This document shows positions 10,282 through 17,978 of a stretch of 64,000 nucleotides of DNA, one piece after another. The stretch spans positions 372,001 through 436,000 of the forward strand of contig NZ_BNAY01000008.1 in NCBI RefSeq assembly GCF_014654365.1, given 5' to 3'. Made by a program: the position numbers and the translations under genes. Under the pieces are notes generated by a model that searched no databases, was not told the DNA's origin, and saw only the letters and a list, made by a program, of their open reading frames with translations. Each line of letters opens with the position of its first letter. The stretch's first letter is position 1. This stretch comes from Amycolatopsis oliviviridis. Lineage in GTDB: Bacteria > Actinomycetota > Actinomycetes > Mycobacteriales > Pseudonocardiaceae.

Positions 10282-11118
10282 CTAGCGCTTCGCGGGGATG
10301 CGGGCATGGCCGTCGACGCCGCGCCACAGCAGATCCGTCACCCCGGCCAGGTCCCCGGACCGCAAGGCCGAGGCCGCCGCCGCGAGGTCGTTCGCGACCC
10401 GGTCGAGCACTTCGGCCACCGGCAGCGCGTTCCCGGAAAGAATCTCCCGCCACAGCAAGGGATTCCCGGCTGCGATCCGCGTCACATCGCGCAGGCCCTG
10501 CCCGGCGAGGGTCAGCGCGACGTCGCCGTCGCCGGTCAGGCTCGCCGCCACGGCGGAGGCCACCACGTGGGGAGCGTGCGACACCAGCGCCACCGCCGCG
10601 TCGTGCTCGGCCGGGGACACGGTGACGGCACTCGCCCCGCACAGCGACACCAGCTCCCGCACCAGCCGGACGGCGTCCGCGTCCGTCCCGGTGCCGGGGC
10701 AGAGTGCCCAGGGGCGGCCCGAAAACAGGTCGGCCCGGGCCGCGGCTGGGCCGGACCGCTCGCGTCCGGCGAGCGGATGTCCCGGCACATAAGCGGCCAG
10801 GTCGCAGCCGAGCCGCTCCGCGTCGGCGATCGGTTCGGCCTTCACACTGGCGACGTCGGTGTAGGCCCTGGCGACTTCCCGTTTCTGCAGCTCCGCCAGT
10901 CGTTCCCCGACGAGCCGCGGCGGGACGGCGATCACCGCCAGGTCGACCTCACCGCCGGTCCATTCCCGGCCCGCGCCGAGTTCCCGCGCCAGCTCCGCGG
11001 TCCGGGCGTCGACGTCGGAGAGGTACACCACCACGTCCTTCTCGCGAAGGGCCAGCGCGACGGAGGTGCCGATCAGTCCCGTACCGACGACGAGCGCCTT
11101 CTCGATGGTCACCTTCAC
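10282..11118 (-). CDS. pdh: Prephenate dehydrogenase for aryl-glycine/tyrosine precursor supply
   Basis: A 278-aa NAD(P)-dependent prephenate dehydrogenase that makes 4-hydroxyphenylpyruvate, the precursor of 4-hydroxyphenylglycine and beta-hydroxytyrosine in glycopeptides. The Rossmann motif GTGLIGTSVALAL is at residues ~12-24. PGHPLAG (~114) and the HDAAVALVSHAPH segment (~171) are family active-site regions. The start is GTG with only a weak purine stretch ahead of it. The position between strR and the exporter is the same as in balhimycin-type clusters, which supports a dedicated biosynthetic copy over the housekeeping TyrA. No Bbr box with 17-bp spacing precedes it, but a perfect inverted repeat with the same half-sites does. 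Confidence 0.9.
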   Translation of the reverse strand: MKVTIEKALVVGTGLIGTSVALALREKDVVVYLSDVDARTAELARELGAGREWTGGEVDLAVIAVPPRLVGERLAELQKREVARAYTDVASVKAEPIADAERLGCDLAAYVPGHPLAGRERSGPAAARADLFSGRPWALCPGTGTDADAVRLVRELVSLCGASAVTVSPAEHDAAVALVSHAPHVVASAVAASLTGDGDVALTLAGQGLRDVTRIAAGNPLLWREILSGNALPVAEVLDRVANDLAAAASALRSGDLAGVTDLLWRGVDGHARIPAKR

Positions 11119-11181
11119 TTCTTAGGCCGCCCACCTGGCGATGTCGAGACGCCGGCCTGGTCACCGTCCACTGAGGACTCC

Positions 11182-11207
11182 GGTGTCCAAGCACGGACCT
11201 GGACACC
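11182..11207. promoter_or_regulatory. Inverted repeat upstream of pdh with Bbr-like half-sites
   Basis: GGTGTCCA and TGGACACC form perfect 8-bp arms around a 10-bp spacer, 64 bp upstream of the pdh start. The cores GTCCA and TGGAC equal the Bbr half-sites, but the core spacing is 10 bp instead of 19 bp, about one helical turn closer. A further GTCCA lies at 11166. It may be a variant operator for the same regulator or for another protein. Confidence 0.45.
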
Positions 11208-11226
11208 CCGCGGCGGGGCGAACGCG

Positions 11227-11269
11227 AAAAGGGGACCTTCACCGCGCACCGCGCGGGAAAGTCCCCTTC
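11227..11269. terminator. Hairpin terminator after strR
   Basis: Read on the minus strand, a GGGGACTTTC arm pairs with GAAGGTCCCC (with G-T pairs) and is followed by TTTTCG. It sits between the strR stop and the pdh operator and would separate the two transcripts. Confidence 0.65.
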
Positions 11270-11300
11270 GCTCCAGGTTTTCGCGGCGCCGGCCGCGTCG

Positions 11301-12275
11301 TTAAGCGATCACTCCCGCGGCGAGATCGGTGGCACGGTTCTCCAGGTGGTCCGCGAACCCCGCCCAGACCCGGGCGTGATCCCTGGCGAATCCGGCGACC
11401 ACGCCGTACAGATGCGGCGGCACGCCCTGCAGGATCCGCTCCCACTCCTGTCCGTCGATCGAGTGCATGGTGAGCATGCGCAACAGGATCCGGCCCACCT
11501 CGCTCAACCGCAGGGTGGGATCGGCCTTGAGCTTTTCCAGTACGGCCAGGCGCTCCCGGTCCAGCGCGTGGCCGAGGTCGGGCTCGGTCAGGCTCAGCGG
11601 ATGCTGTTTGGCCCGCAGCCTCCGGTTGCCGTTCGGGGTCGGGCTCTCGCCGCGCTCCAGCCTGCCCCGCACGTCCCGGACCGTCTCCGGGGAGATGCCC
11701 ACCTGTTTGGCGACCTGCCGGAGCGAAAGGCCGGGGTCGTTGCGGATGAGGTCGGCGGCGAGCCTGCGCCGCTCCGAACTGTCGACGGGCCGGATCCGCC
11801 CGTCCCGCCCGATCCTGGCCTCGTTCCCGTTCTCCCCACCACGTCTTCGGAGGTCCGCCACCGTTCCGGCGGAGATCCCGGTCGCCGAGGCCACCCGCCG
11901 ATCGGACCACTGCGGATGCGTTCCGATGATCTGGACGGCCGCCCGTTTGCGGTCGGCCAGCGAAAGCGGCAGGCCGTGCCGGATGTTCGCTTCCACCGCC
12001 AGGACGAAGGCATCCGATTCGGTGCCGTCGATGAACCTCGCTTGAATCTTCGTGTCGCCTCGGACTTGCGCCGCCTTGAGCCTGTGCAGGCCATCGACCA
12101 CCCGCATCGTCGGTCTGTGCACGAGAATGGGCGGAAGTTCCCATTCTGCGGACAGCAATGTCTCGACGTGGTCCGGATCCTCGCCCGAAGTTCGCGGCGA
12201 GGACACGGACGACAGCCGTGACAGCTCGATTTCGACGACCGGGAGAGCGGACAGGTCAACTCTCGTCGGATCCAC
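11301..12275 (-). CDS. StrR/Bbr-type pathway-specific activator
   Basis: A 324-aa ParB-like/StrR family DNA-binding activator of the glycopeptide cluster, close to the ~320-aa Bbr of balhimycin. The N-terminal half has the ParB/sulfiredoxin-like fold (PPILVHRPTMRVVDGLHRLKA, ~48-68). A helix-turn-helix lies at ~175-200 (LSLRQVAKQVGISPETVRDV). The start is GTG with a GGGGG stretch upstream. A perfect Bbr box lies 57 bp upstream of the start, so autoregulation is likely. The second box controls the exporter-NRPS operon. Confidence 0.93.
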   Translation of the reverse strand: MDPTRVDLSALPVVEIELSRLSSVSSPRTSGEDPDHVETLLSAEWELPPILVHRPTMRVVDGLHRLKAAQVRGDTKIQARFIDGTESDAFVLAVEANIRHGLPLSLADRKRAAVQIIGTHPQWSDRRVASATGISAGTVADLRRRGGENGNEARIGRDGRIRPVDSSERRRLAADLIRNDPGLSLRQVAKQVGISPETVRDVRGRLERGESPTPNGNRRLRAKQHPLSLTEPDLGHALDRERLAVLEKLKADPTLRLSEVGRILLRMLTMHSIDGQEWERILQGVPPHLYGVVAGFARDHARVWAGFADHLENRATDLAAGVIA

Positions 12276-12331
12276 CTAGCCCCCACTGAATCTCTTGTTC
12301 GCCAGCTTTGTGGCATGGCTTTGAATCCACC

Positions 12332-12360
12332 GTCCAACTGCTTGGCTTCGGTGGTTGGAC
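12332..12360. promoter_or_regulatory. StrR/Bbr binding box upstream of strR
   Basis: GTCCAA-N17-TTGGAC is a perfect match to the Bbr consensus, 57 bp upstream of the strR GTG start. It is consistent with autoactivation. It could also serve an unidentified transcript running to the right. Confidence 0.88.
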
Positions 12361-13328
12361 ACCACGATCCCGGCCGGCGCGGATCTCGGCCGCGCGGCGG
12401 GCGTCCTCGACGGTGAGGACTACTGGAAACGCCGCCGGCGGTCCCGCGTTCGCGGGCCGCCTCCACGGTCTTTCCTGAAGACCGTGCGGCAGCGTGGACT
12501 TCGACGAACCACAAGGCGGCAGGGCATCCTGCTTTTCGCCTCGAACAACGCTCTCCTCAAGACATTCGCTCAGCGACTTGAGTCCAGCAAGGGCCGCACC
12601 CGGTCAGCCCGAAGAAGCCGGTACCCGTCGCGGGACGAGGGTCTCGGAAGTTTTCATCCGGTGTTCAGGGAACCGGTGGGATCAGTGGCCGATCGGCCGG
12701 AATCTCTCACTGCCTCGCAAGACTCGGTCGCCCCCCTCTCGGTCCCCAGTAAGCGCGCACCCTGTCAACCCCAGCGGGTTGCGCACCACTTCAGCATGGC
12801 ACGGCAAATCGTTGTCGGCAATTGACGAACAGCGTAATTCGCAGCGAAGAGGGCGCTCAAGATCAATATTCGAAACTTCAACTTCGGTATTGACCCGATC
12901 GCCCGGAGTGAGTAGCCCGCTCCCGCAAACGCTGGTCACAGACCTGCGGGTTGAGCTGTTCGCGGGAAGCGTTAGCCCGTTCGCGGGACCCGCTTTCCGA
13001 TGTTGGACGATCACGGCCGTCGCCCGCCCGTGTGCCGCCCTTCGAAACTTATTCACACGAACGGTCGAGTCCGGCCCTCCCGGCGGTTGGTCCGCTACCG
13101 CACGGTCTATTCCGGTTTGTTCCGCCACAAGAGTTCACCCGGGGGATTTCGCGCCACGAACCAGGTTCACCCCGGCGGAGCAGCCGCGAGGGTGAGAGCA
13201 AAGCGGGGGATGCCAAGGTGGACGGGACCGAGAGTCCGTCCACATCGAGGTGGTCGGCCGCCTACCGGTGTTCCCCGCCTCTTCACCCGGGAGACGAGCG
13301 CGCGCCGATCGATTCGAAGGAGATTTCC
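12361..13328. other. Gene-poor gap with leader-like, hairpin-rich right half
   Basis: No supportable gene was found in 968 bases on either strand. Open frames here are rich in Arg/Ser/Pro, lack good ribosome binding sites and show no recognisable motif. Base composition is visibly less GC-rich than the flanks, mainly at 12540-12960. A 10-bp direct repeat, GTTCGCGGGA, occurs at 12958 and 12979 (21-bp period). From about 13130 the sequence becomes hairpin-rich, with a TGGACGGGAC...GTCCGTCCA stem near 13217-13241, and ends in a strong Shine-Dalgarno sequence before a micro-ORF. The right half resembles an RNA leader. No known riboswitch core could be matched by eye. Confidence 0.4.
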
Positions 13329-13412
13329 GTGTATACGGCCCATCCGGGCTACCCCGGCCGAGTGACAAGAGCAAACGGGTCGCTTGACAGAAATGCCGCG
13401 GGTGCCACCTAG
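13329..13412 (+). CDS. Possible 27-aa leader peptide or gene remnant
   Basis: A GTG codon follows a near-ideal Shine-Dalgarno sequence (GAAGGAG, 6-nt spacer) and opens a 27-codon frame (starting VYTAHPGYPGR) that ends at a TAG inside the vanX-side hairpin. The frame is too short to judge by composition. No gene follows on the plus strand; transcription would run antisense into vanX. It may be a leader peptide, the 5' scar of a lost gene, or chance. The ribosome binding site is the only positive evidence. Confidence 0.25.
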   Translation: MYTAHPGYPGRVTRANGSLDRNAAGAT

Positions 13413-13435
13413 GGGCACCCGCGGCATTACTGTCA
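13385..13435. terminator. Long hairpin terminator downstream of vanX
   Basis: A perfect 15-bp stem (arms 13392-13406 and 13414-13428) around a 7-nt loop is extended by TGACAG/CTGTCA after one A-A mismatch. It lies 34 bp beyond the vanX stop and probably ends the vanHAX transcript. It would also end any plus-strand transcript from the leader-like gap. No U-tract is seen. Confidence 0.7.
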
Positions 13436-13468
13436 CCGACCGGGCGGACACCGGTCCTTTCCCTGCCG

Positions 13469-14077
13469 TCAGGCGATGGGAAAGTCGAAATAGGTGTCCG
13501 GATACGGTTCGTTCTTCAGGGTGTAGTGCCACCACTCGCACTCGTACGAGCTGAAGCCGCTGTCCTCCATGACGGAGCAGAGGTGCTCGCGGTTCTTCTC
13601 CTGCTCCTTCGTGATGCCCGCCGCGCCGTGGTGCGAGACGACGTCCATCACGTCGTGGTCGCCACCCATGTCGGCGAGTTCACCGGTGTCCAGGTGGTAG
13701 AGCGTCAGGTCCACCGTGCTGCCGCGGCTGTGCCCCGACTTGGTGGCGACGTAGCCCTGCTCGAACATCTGGGGACGGTCGATGTTCGGGTAGTGCCTTG
13801 CCTTCTTCCGGCCGTCTTCGGGCTCTTCCGCCCAGCGCATGAAGCGATCCACGGCGCGCTGTGGACGGTAGACGTCCCAGAGAAGGATGCCGAAGCCGAG
13901 CGACTCGGCCTTGTCCCGCGCCTTCTCCAGCGCCGCGCAGAACGCGCGCGTGCCGACGACGCGGTTCACCAGGTAGCCGTCCACCGGCTTGCCGGTGAAG
14001 TTGTCCCAGGTGGCGTACTTGGCGTCCCAGCGGATTCCGGACACAACCTCGTCTACGAAGACGAAATCGTCTTTCAT
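13469..14077 (-). CDS. vanX: D-Ala-D-Ala dipeptidase VanX
   Basis: A 202-aa zinc dipeptidase that hydrolyses D-Ala-D-Ala in the cytoplasm so that only D-Ala-D-Lac enters cell-wall precursors. All catalytic residues sit at the same numbers as in enterococcal VanX: Arg71 (DVYRPQ), His116 and Asp123 (SGHSRGSTVD), Glu181 and His184 (EWWH). The length matches the family (202 aa). Its ATG overlaps the vanA TGA (ATGA), so it is translationally coupled as the last gene of vanHAX. The role is producer self-resistance to its own glycopeptide. Confidence 0.97.
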   Translation of the reverse strand: MKDDFVFVDEVVSGIRWDAKYATWDNFTGKPVDGYLVNRVVGTRAFCAALEKARDKAESLGFGILLWDVYRPQRAVDRFMRWAEEPEDGRKKARHYPNIDRPQMFEQGYVATKSGHSRGSTVDLTLYHLDTGELADMGGDHDVMDVVSHHGAAGITKEQEKNREHLCSVMEDSGFSSYECEWWHYTLKNEPYPDTYFDFPIA

Positions 14078-15117
14078 CCGTTGCGGCCCGCCAGGGTCAG
14101 CGTCACCAGCCGGTCGATCACTTCACCGAGCGGGATGCCGGCGGCCGCCATCATCCGCGGGTAGCGGCTGTAGGAGGTCAGGCCGGGGAGCGTGTTGACC
14201 TCGTTGAGGACGACGCTTCCGTCTTCCTTGAGGAAGAGGTCGACCCGCGCGAGCCCGCTGCAGCCCAGGGCGCGGTAGATGACCTTCGCGGTCTCCTTGA
14301 CGAGCGTGCTCGACTCCTCCGGGATGTCCGCGGGAACGATGAAGCTCGAGTTCTCGGAACCGGTCTCGGGGCTCTCCTCCTGGTGGATCTTGAAGAAGCC
14401 GTGGGTCAGCGCGACCCGGTCCACCTCGCCGGTCAGCAGGTCGTCGCCGCTGCCGAGGACCGAGCAGCCGATCTCGCTGCCGACGACGGCTTCCTCGATC
14501 AGGATCTTGCCGTCGTACTGACGCGCCTCCGCCAGGGCGGCGGGCAGCTCTTCCTTCGAGGAGACCTTGCTGACGCCGAAGGACGAACCCGAGCGGGCGG
14601 GCTTCACGAAGACGGGGTACGTGAGCTCGTCGGCGTCGATGTCGTTGTCCGCCGTGACGATGTGGAAGTTCGGCGTCGCGATGCCCGCGCTGCGGACGAC
14701 GGAGTAGGTGAGCGACTTGTCGATGCACATGACCGAGCTCGGGAGGTCGCAGCCGACGTAGGGGATGCCGGAGAACTCCAGCAGGCCCTGCACCGTGCCG
14801 TCCTCACCGAACTTGCCGTGCAGGACCGGCAGCACCACGTCGAGGGCGATCGTCTCGTACTTGCCCTCGTCCAGGACCAGCAGGCCGTGCACGCCGCGGT
14901 CCGGAGACAGGACGGCGGGGCGGGGGTTCGCGGTCTGCTCCCAGTCGGCGGAGGGGCCGTCGCACAGCAGCCAGGAACCACTCTGCGTGATCCCGATGTA
15001 GTACGGCTCGTACTTTTCGAGGTCGAGGTTCTTCGCGACCTCGCCCGCGGACTTGATGGAGATAGGATGTTCTTCGGAAAGCCCGCCGAACAGAATTCCG
15101 ATTTTCAGCCTACCCAT
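14074..15117 (-). CDS. vanA: D-alanine--D-lactate ligase VanA
   Basis: A 347-aa ATP-grasp ligase joining D-Ala to D-Lac, which replaces the D-Ala-D-Ala target of glycopeptides. The ATP-grasp motifs include HGKFGEDG (~100), KPARSGSSFGV (~172) and NEVNTLPG in the C-terminal metal site. The omega-loop segment HGFFKIHQEE places a His at residue 245, equivalent to VanA His244, the residue that confers lactate selectivity; D-Ala-D-Ala ligases have Tyr there. The ATG at 15117 is chosen because it begins 1 bp after the vanH stop and gives the standard MGRLKIGILFGG start. It is the middle gene of vanHAX. Confidence 0.97.
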   Translation of the reverse strand: MGRLKIGILFGGLSEEHPISIKSAGEVAKNLDLEKYEPYYIGITQSGSWLLCDGPSADWEQTANPRPAVLSPDRGVHGLLVLDEGKYETIALDVVLPVLHGKFGEDGTVQGLLEFSGIPYVGCDLPSSVMCIDKSLTYSVVRSAGIATPNFHIVTADNDIDADELTYPVFVKPARSGSSFGVSKVSSKEELPAALAEARQYDGKILIEEAVVGSEIGCSVLGSGDDLLTGEVDRVALTHGFFKIHQEESPETGSENSSFIVPADIPEESSTLVKETAKVIYRALGCSGLARVDLFLKEDGSVVLNEVNTLPGLTSYSRYPRMMAAAGIPLGEVIDRLVTLTLAGRNG

Positions 15118-15118
15118 G

Positions 15119-16159
15119 CTACTTCCCGCTTTCGAATTGGAGACAATTGATGATGCTGTTTTCAACAGTGTCACTCAGCGCGTGGTCGGTGTAATAGGCG
15201 GTATGCGGACTGACGATCACGTTCGGCAGATTCTGCAGCCGCAGCAGCGGTTTGCCGTCGATGGCCTTGTTCCGGCAGTCGGCGTAGAATATCCCTTCCT
15301 CACCTTCGAGGACATCCAGCGCCGCTCCGCCCAATTTCCCGCTTTCCAGGGCCGCGATGAGGGCCTCGGTCTCGATGAGCGGGCCACGACCGGTGTTGAT
15401 GATGTACGCACCGTGCTTCATCCGCTCGATGGCCTGCCGATCGAGCAGATGGTACGTATCCGTGGTGAGCGGCACATGGAGCGTCACGATATCGCTCTGC
15501 TGGAGCAATTCCTCGAGCGGGACATAGTCGGCCGACGCGGTCAGGATGGTGTCGTAGGCCAGCACCTTGCACCCGAAACCGCGCAGCCGTTCCAGCACCG
15601 CGACCCCGATCCGCCCTGTTCCGACCACCCCGACGGTCAGATCGCGCAGCTCTTTCCCGCGCACCTCGTTCAGCCGGTAGTCGTGCTCGTCGGTGCGGCG
15701 GATGATGGACTTGGCGTCGCGCACCGCCATCAACATCAGCATCAGCGTGAAGTCGGCGACGCTGTCGGGCGAGTAGGCGACGTTGCCGACGGTGATGCCG
15801 ACGCTCGCCGCGTAGTCCACATCGATGTGGTTGAAGCCGATGCTCCTGGTGGAGATGTACTCGATGCCGATCTTGCTCAGCGCGAGAAGAATCGAGTTCG
15901 TAATGGGGGTCTTGTGACCGATACTGATGCATCGATTTCCGACTGCCAGTTCGATATTGGCCTCGGATACCGGTTCCTCAGCGATTGTCGGCGTAATGCC
16001 GAAACGGGGCGCCATCTCGCGGAACAAGGCGGCCTCGTCCTGCCCGCAGCCATAAATCGTGATTCCCCTCGCCAAGACGGCCGAGGAGGACGCGGACGCC
16101 AGCGATCCGGTGCTGGGGGCAGCTGATCGCGCTGGTTCGCTGTAGGTCATGCCGGACAT
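15119..16159 (-). CDS. vanH: D-lactate dehydrogenase VanH
   Basis: An NADH-dependent 2-hydroxyacid dehydrogenase reducing pyruvate to D-lactate for VanA. The nucleotide-binding motif is GVVGTGRIGVAV (~205). The catalytic set is Arg in INTGRGPLIE plus the His in SPHTAYYTD near the C-terminus. VanH proteins are about 320 aa. The ATG chosen here gives 346 aa with a Ser/Ala-rich N-terminal extension, and a second ATG three codons later is equally possible. Neither has a convincing ribosome binding site, so translation may be leaderless or begin further in. It is the first gene of vanHAX. Confidence 0.93.
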   Translation of the reverse strand: MSGMTYSEPARSAAPSTGSLASASSSAVLARGITIYGCGQDEAALFREMAPRFGITPTIAEEPVSEANIELAVGNRCISIGHKTPITNSILLALSKIGIEYISTRSIGFNHIDVDYAASVGITVGNVAYSPDSVADFTLMLMLMAVRDAKSIIRRTDEHDYRLNEVRGKELRDLTVGVVGTGRIGVAVLERLRGFGCKVLAYDTILTASADYVPLEELLQQSDIVTLHVPLTTDTYHLLDRQAIERMKHGAYIINTGRGPLIETEALIAALESGKLGGAALDVLEGEEGIFYADCRNKAIDGKPLLRLQNLPNVIVSPHTAYYTDHALSDTVENSIINCLQFESGK

Positions 16160-16213
16160 TGTAGGCAGCGCGATATTCCCGGCTCGGATGGGGTTTTCGA
16201 GGCGCCGACAATA

Positions 16214-16310
16214 GGTTACCGCTTGGTAGCGGCGTGTGCACGGCGTGTCGATCGTCCGTGGTGAGCCCCTGCTCCACGGGGCCGGGCCTGGCCCCCGCCT
16301 GCTCCACGGG
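16214..16310. promoter_or_regulatory. Candidate van operator: phased direct repeat and imperfect palindrome
   Basis: CCTGCTCCACGGG occurs at 16268 and again at 16298, exactly 30 bp apart. GGTTACC-GCTT-GGTAGC forms an imperfect inverted repeat at 16214-16230, nearer the vanH start. Response regulators of the VanR type bind direct repeats phased by whole helical turns, so this is a reasonable candidate. No vanRS pair is present in the window to support it. The rest of 16160-16552 shows no gene. Confidence 0.35.
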
Positions 16311-16552
16311 CTCCTGACCACCGATCTTGCCCGCCCGGCCGCCGGACCGAAACCGGCCCGTGACGGGTGCCACAAACCCGCGTCACCTGGTGATCGACAC
16401 CTCAGCCCCGCCGGGGGCATGCGACGCGGCTCACGCTAGCCGGATCACGGCCCGTCCAAGTCCGAAACAAAGAAATCGCCTCGCATATTCACTCTGCGTA
16501 TTCGACTCTCGTTACTTAATCGATCAAGAAGCCGCCCCGATACCGGATACGA

Positions 16553-16607
16553 GTACAAGAAGGCCCCCTTCACGGCGCCAGGCGCGGTGAAGGGGGCCTT
16601 CCTGTAC
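16553..16607. terminator. Palindromic terminator, GAAGGCCCCCTTC class
   Basis: A long stem built on AAGGCCCCCTTCACGG pairs with its complement and is framed by GTAC on both sides. It follows the stop of the minus-strand gene ending at 16626 and shares its outer stem with elements at 35445 and 52284. Confidence 0.7.
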
Positions 16608-16625
16608 TTCAGCACCCTCGAACGG

Positions 16626-17978
16626 TCAGCGAACACCCTGCGAAATGAGCTCCCCCAGGCCTTCGACGTCGTCGAGCGCTGCTCGCAGCTCGGCGGCGTA
16701 CTCTTCAGCCCCGGCCCGCAGGCCCCGTTCGACGACACCGGCGGTGTCGAACGCCTCGACGTCCCCGCCGCTCAGCGTGGCGACGGACTCCTTGACGAGA
16801 GCGCCGAGCAACACCTCCTCGGGCACTCCCGGCGTTCCTTCCAGCGGCCAGACGAGATCGTCCAGCACGGCCTGCCCGCCCACCTCGCGAATCAGGCCCG
16901 CCGCGGTGATCCCCGGCACCCGGAAGCCTTCCGGCAACACCGCGCGAACACTCAGGTTGCGCGAAAGCCAGTACAGCAGCTGAGCGTTCACGTCCAGCTT
17001 GACGAGCCTCGGCGTCAACCACAGCGTGAGGTTCACGTAGTACTCGGTGAGGCGGTCGAGCACCTCACCACCCTTCTCGAAACCCCACAGGTTGATGTCG
17101 AAGTAGTGGTGCCACGTGGCGTCGGCGACGATCCGCCCGACCCCGGCCGCGGCGCCGTCGTACACAGTGGACACCCCGTAGACCTGACCGTTGCGCTTGT
17201 CGGTGCCGTGCGCGACGATCTCGGGCTTCGGTTGACCCAGGCGCCCCGCCGGCCAGACGTCCGCCGGGAACCGCTCGGGAATGAGCAGCTGCCCCTCGTG
17301 CATGTGATCCGGGAAGACGGTGATCGGCCCCCGCCTGCCCTGGAACAACGCGTGCGGCCTGCCGAACCGCTTCCGCAGGATCAGCTCCTGCGGGTACGGG
17401 TCGAGGTCGTTCGGGATCGTGTTGTTGATGTCACTGCCCCACGGGTCCGGCGTGTGGGTGTTGTGGCTGAACTCGATGCTCGCGTCCGGCCGGTCGTTCC
17501 ACTCCCGCAGCTCACCCGCGCGCGGGACCCTGTGGCCCAGTGCCCGCCCCAGGTTCAGGTATTCGGACAGCGACGGATCCGCTCCCGGCGGACGCGGGTT
17601 CGAGTGGTCGCCGGTGATGAGCACACCGCCACCGGCGTCCATCCAGGACCGCAGCGCCGCGACCTCGGCGTCCACGAGCTCGTTTTCCGGCTCACCCGGC
17701 ATGTTGGACTGCAACAGCCCGAAGAACCACACCTGCTCGTATCTTCCGAGTACCTCCGGAGTCAGTTTGTTGACAGCGTGCCCGCCGCTGTGCCGATTGA
17801 TCAGATCGATCTCGAACTCGGCGAAGAACGGCTGATTTCCCAGGATCAGATCGCGAAGAATGCCGAGTGAGAAACCATCGGCGCCACCGAATCCGACGAA
17901 ATCCGTGTAGAACAGGATTCTGATCTTCGGCTTGGCGAGCGGGCTCACATGATCAGCGGTGATACGTGCGTCGAACAT
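16626..17978 (-). CDS. ThuA/class-I GATase-like fold protein, function unknown
   Basis: A 450-aa protein without a signal peptide or membrane segment. The first ~130 residues look like a ThuA/glutamine-amidotransferase-like alpha/beta domain. A beta strand (KIRILFYTDFVGFGGADGF) is followed by VWFFGLLQSN and GGGVLITGDHSNPRP, the latter resembling the turn where a nucleophile would sit. No Cys-His-Glu triad is evident, so it may be a binding rather than catalytic protein. The C-terminal ~150 residues are helical and unassigned. The start has an AAGGGGGAT ribosome binding site. It adjoins vanHAX but is separated from it by a terminator, so a role in resistance is not implied. Confidence 0.6.
   Translation of the reverse strand: MFDARITADHVSPLAKPKIRILFYTDFVGFGGADGFSLGILRDLILGNQPFFAEFEIDLINRHSGGHAVNKLTPEVLGRYEQVWFFGLLQSNMPGEPENELVDAEVAALRSWMDAGGGVLITGDHSNPRPPGADPSLSEYLNLGRALGHRVPRAGELREWNDRPDASIEFSHNTHTPDPWGSDINNTIPNDLDPYPQELILRKRFGRPHALFQGRRGPITVFPDHMHEGQLLIPERFPADVWPAGRLGQPKPEIVAHGTDKRNGQVYGVSTVYDGAAAGVGRIVADATWHHYFDINLWGFEKGGEVLDRLTEYYVNLTLWLTPRLVKLDVNAQLLYWLSRNLSVRAVLPEGFRVPGITAAGLIREVGGQAVLDDLVWPLEGTPGVPEEVLLGALVKESVATLSGGDVEAFDTAGVVERGLRAGAEEYAAELRAALDDVEGLGELISQGVR

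Noticed and set aside
12494..13195. A 233-codon plus-strand frame in the gap between strR and vanX
   Set aside because: Its translation is low-complexity Ser/Arg/Thr/Pro without motif, the start lacks a ribosome binding site, and overlapping frames look similar.
13130..13330. Known riboswitch or T-box upstream of the micro-ORF
   Set aside because: I looked for cores of ydaO/c-di-AMP, SAM, cobalamin, TPP, FMN and T-box elements and none fits. There is also no downstream gene for it to regulate.
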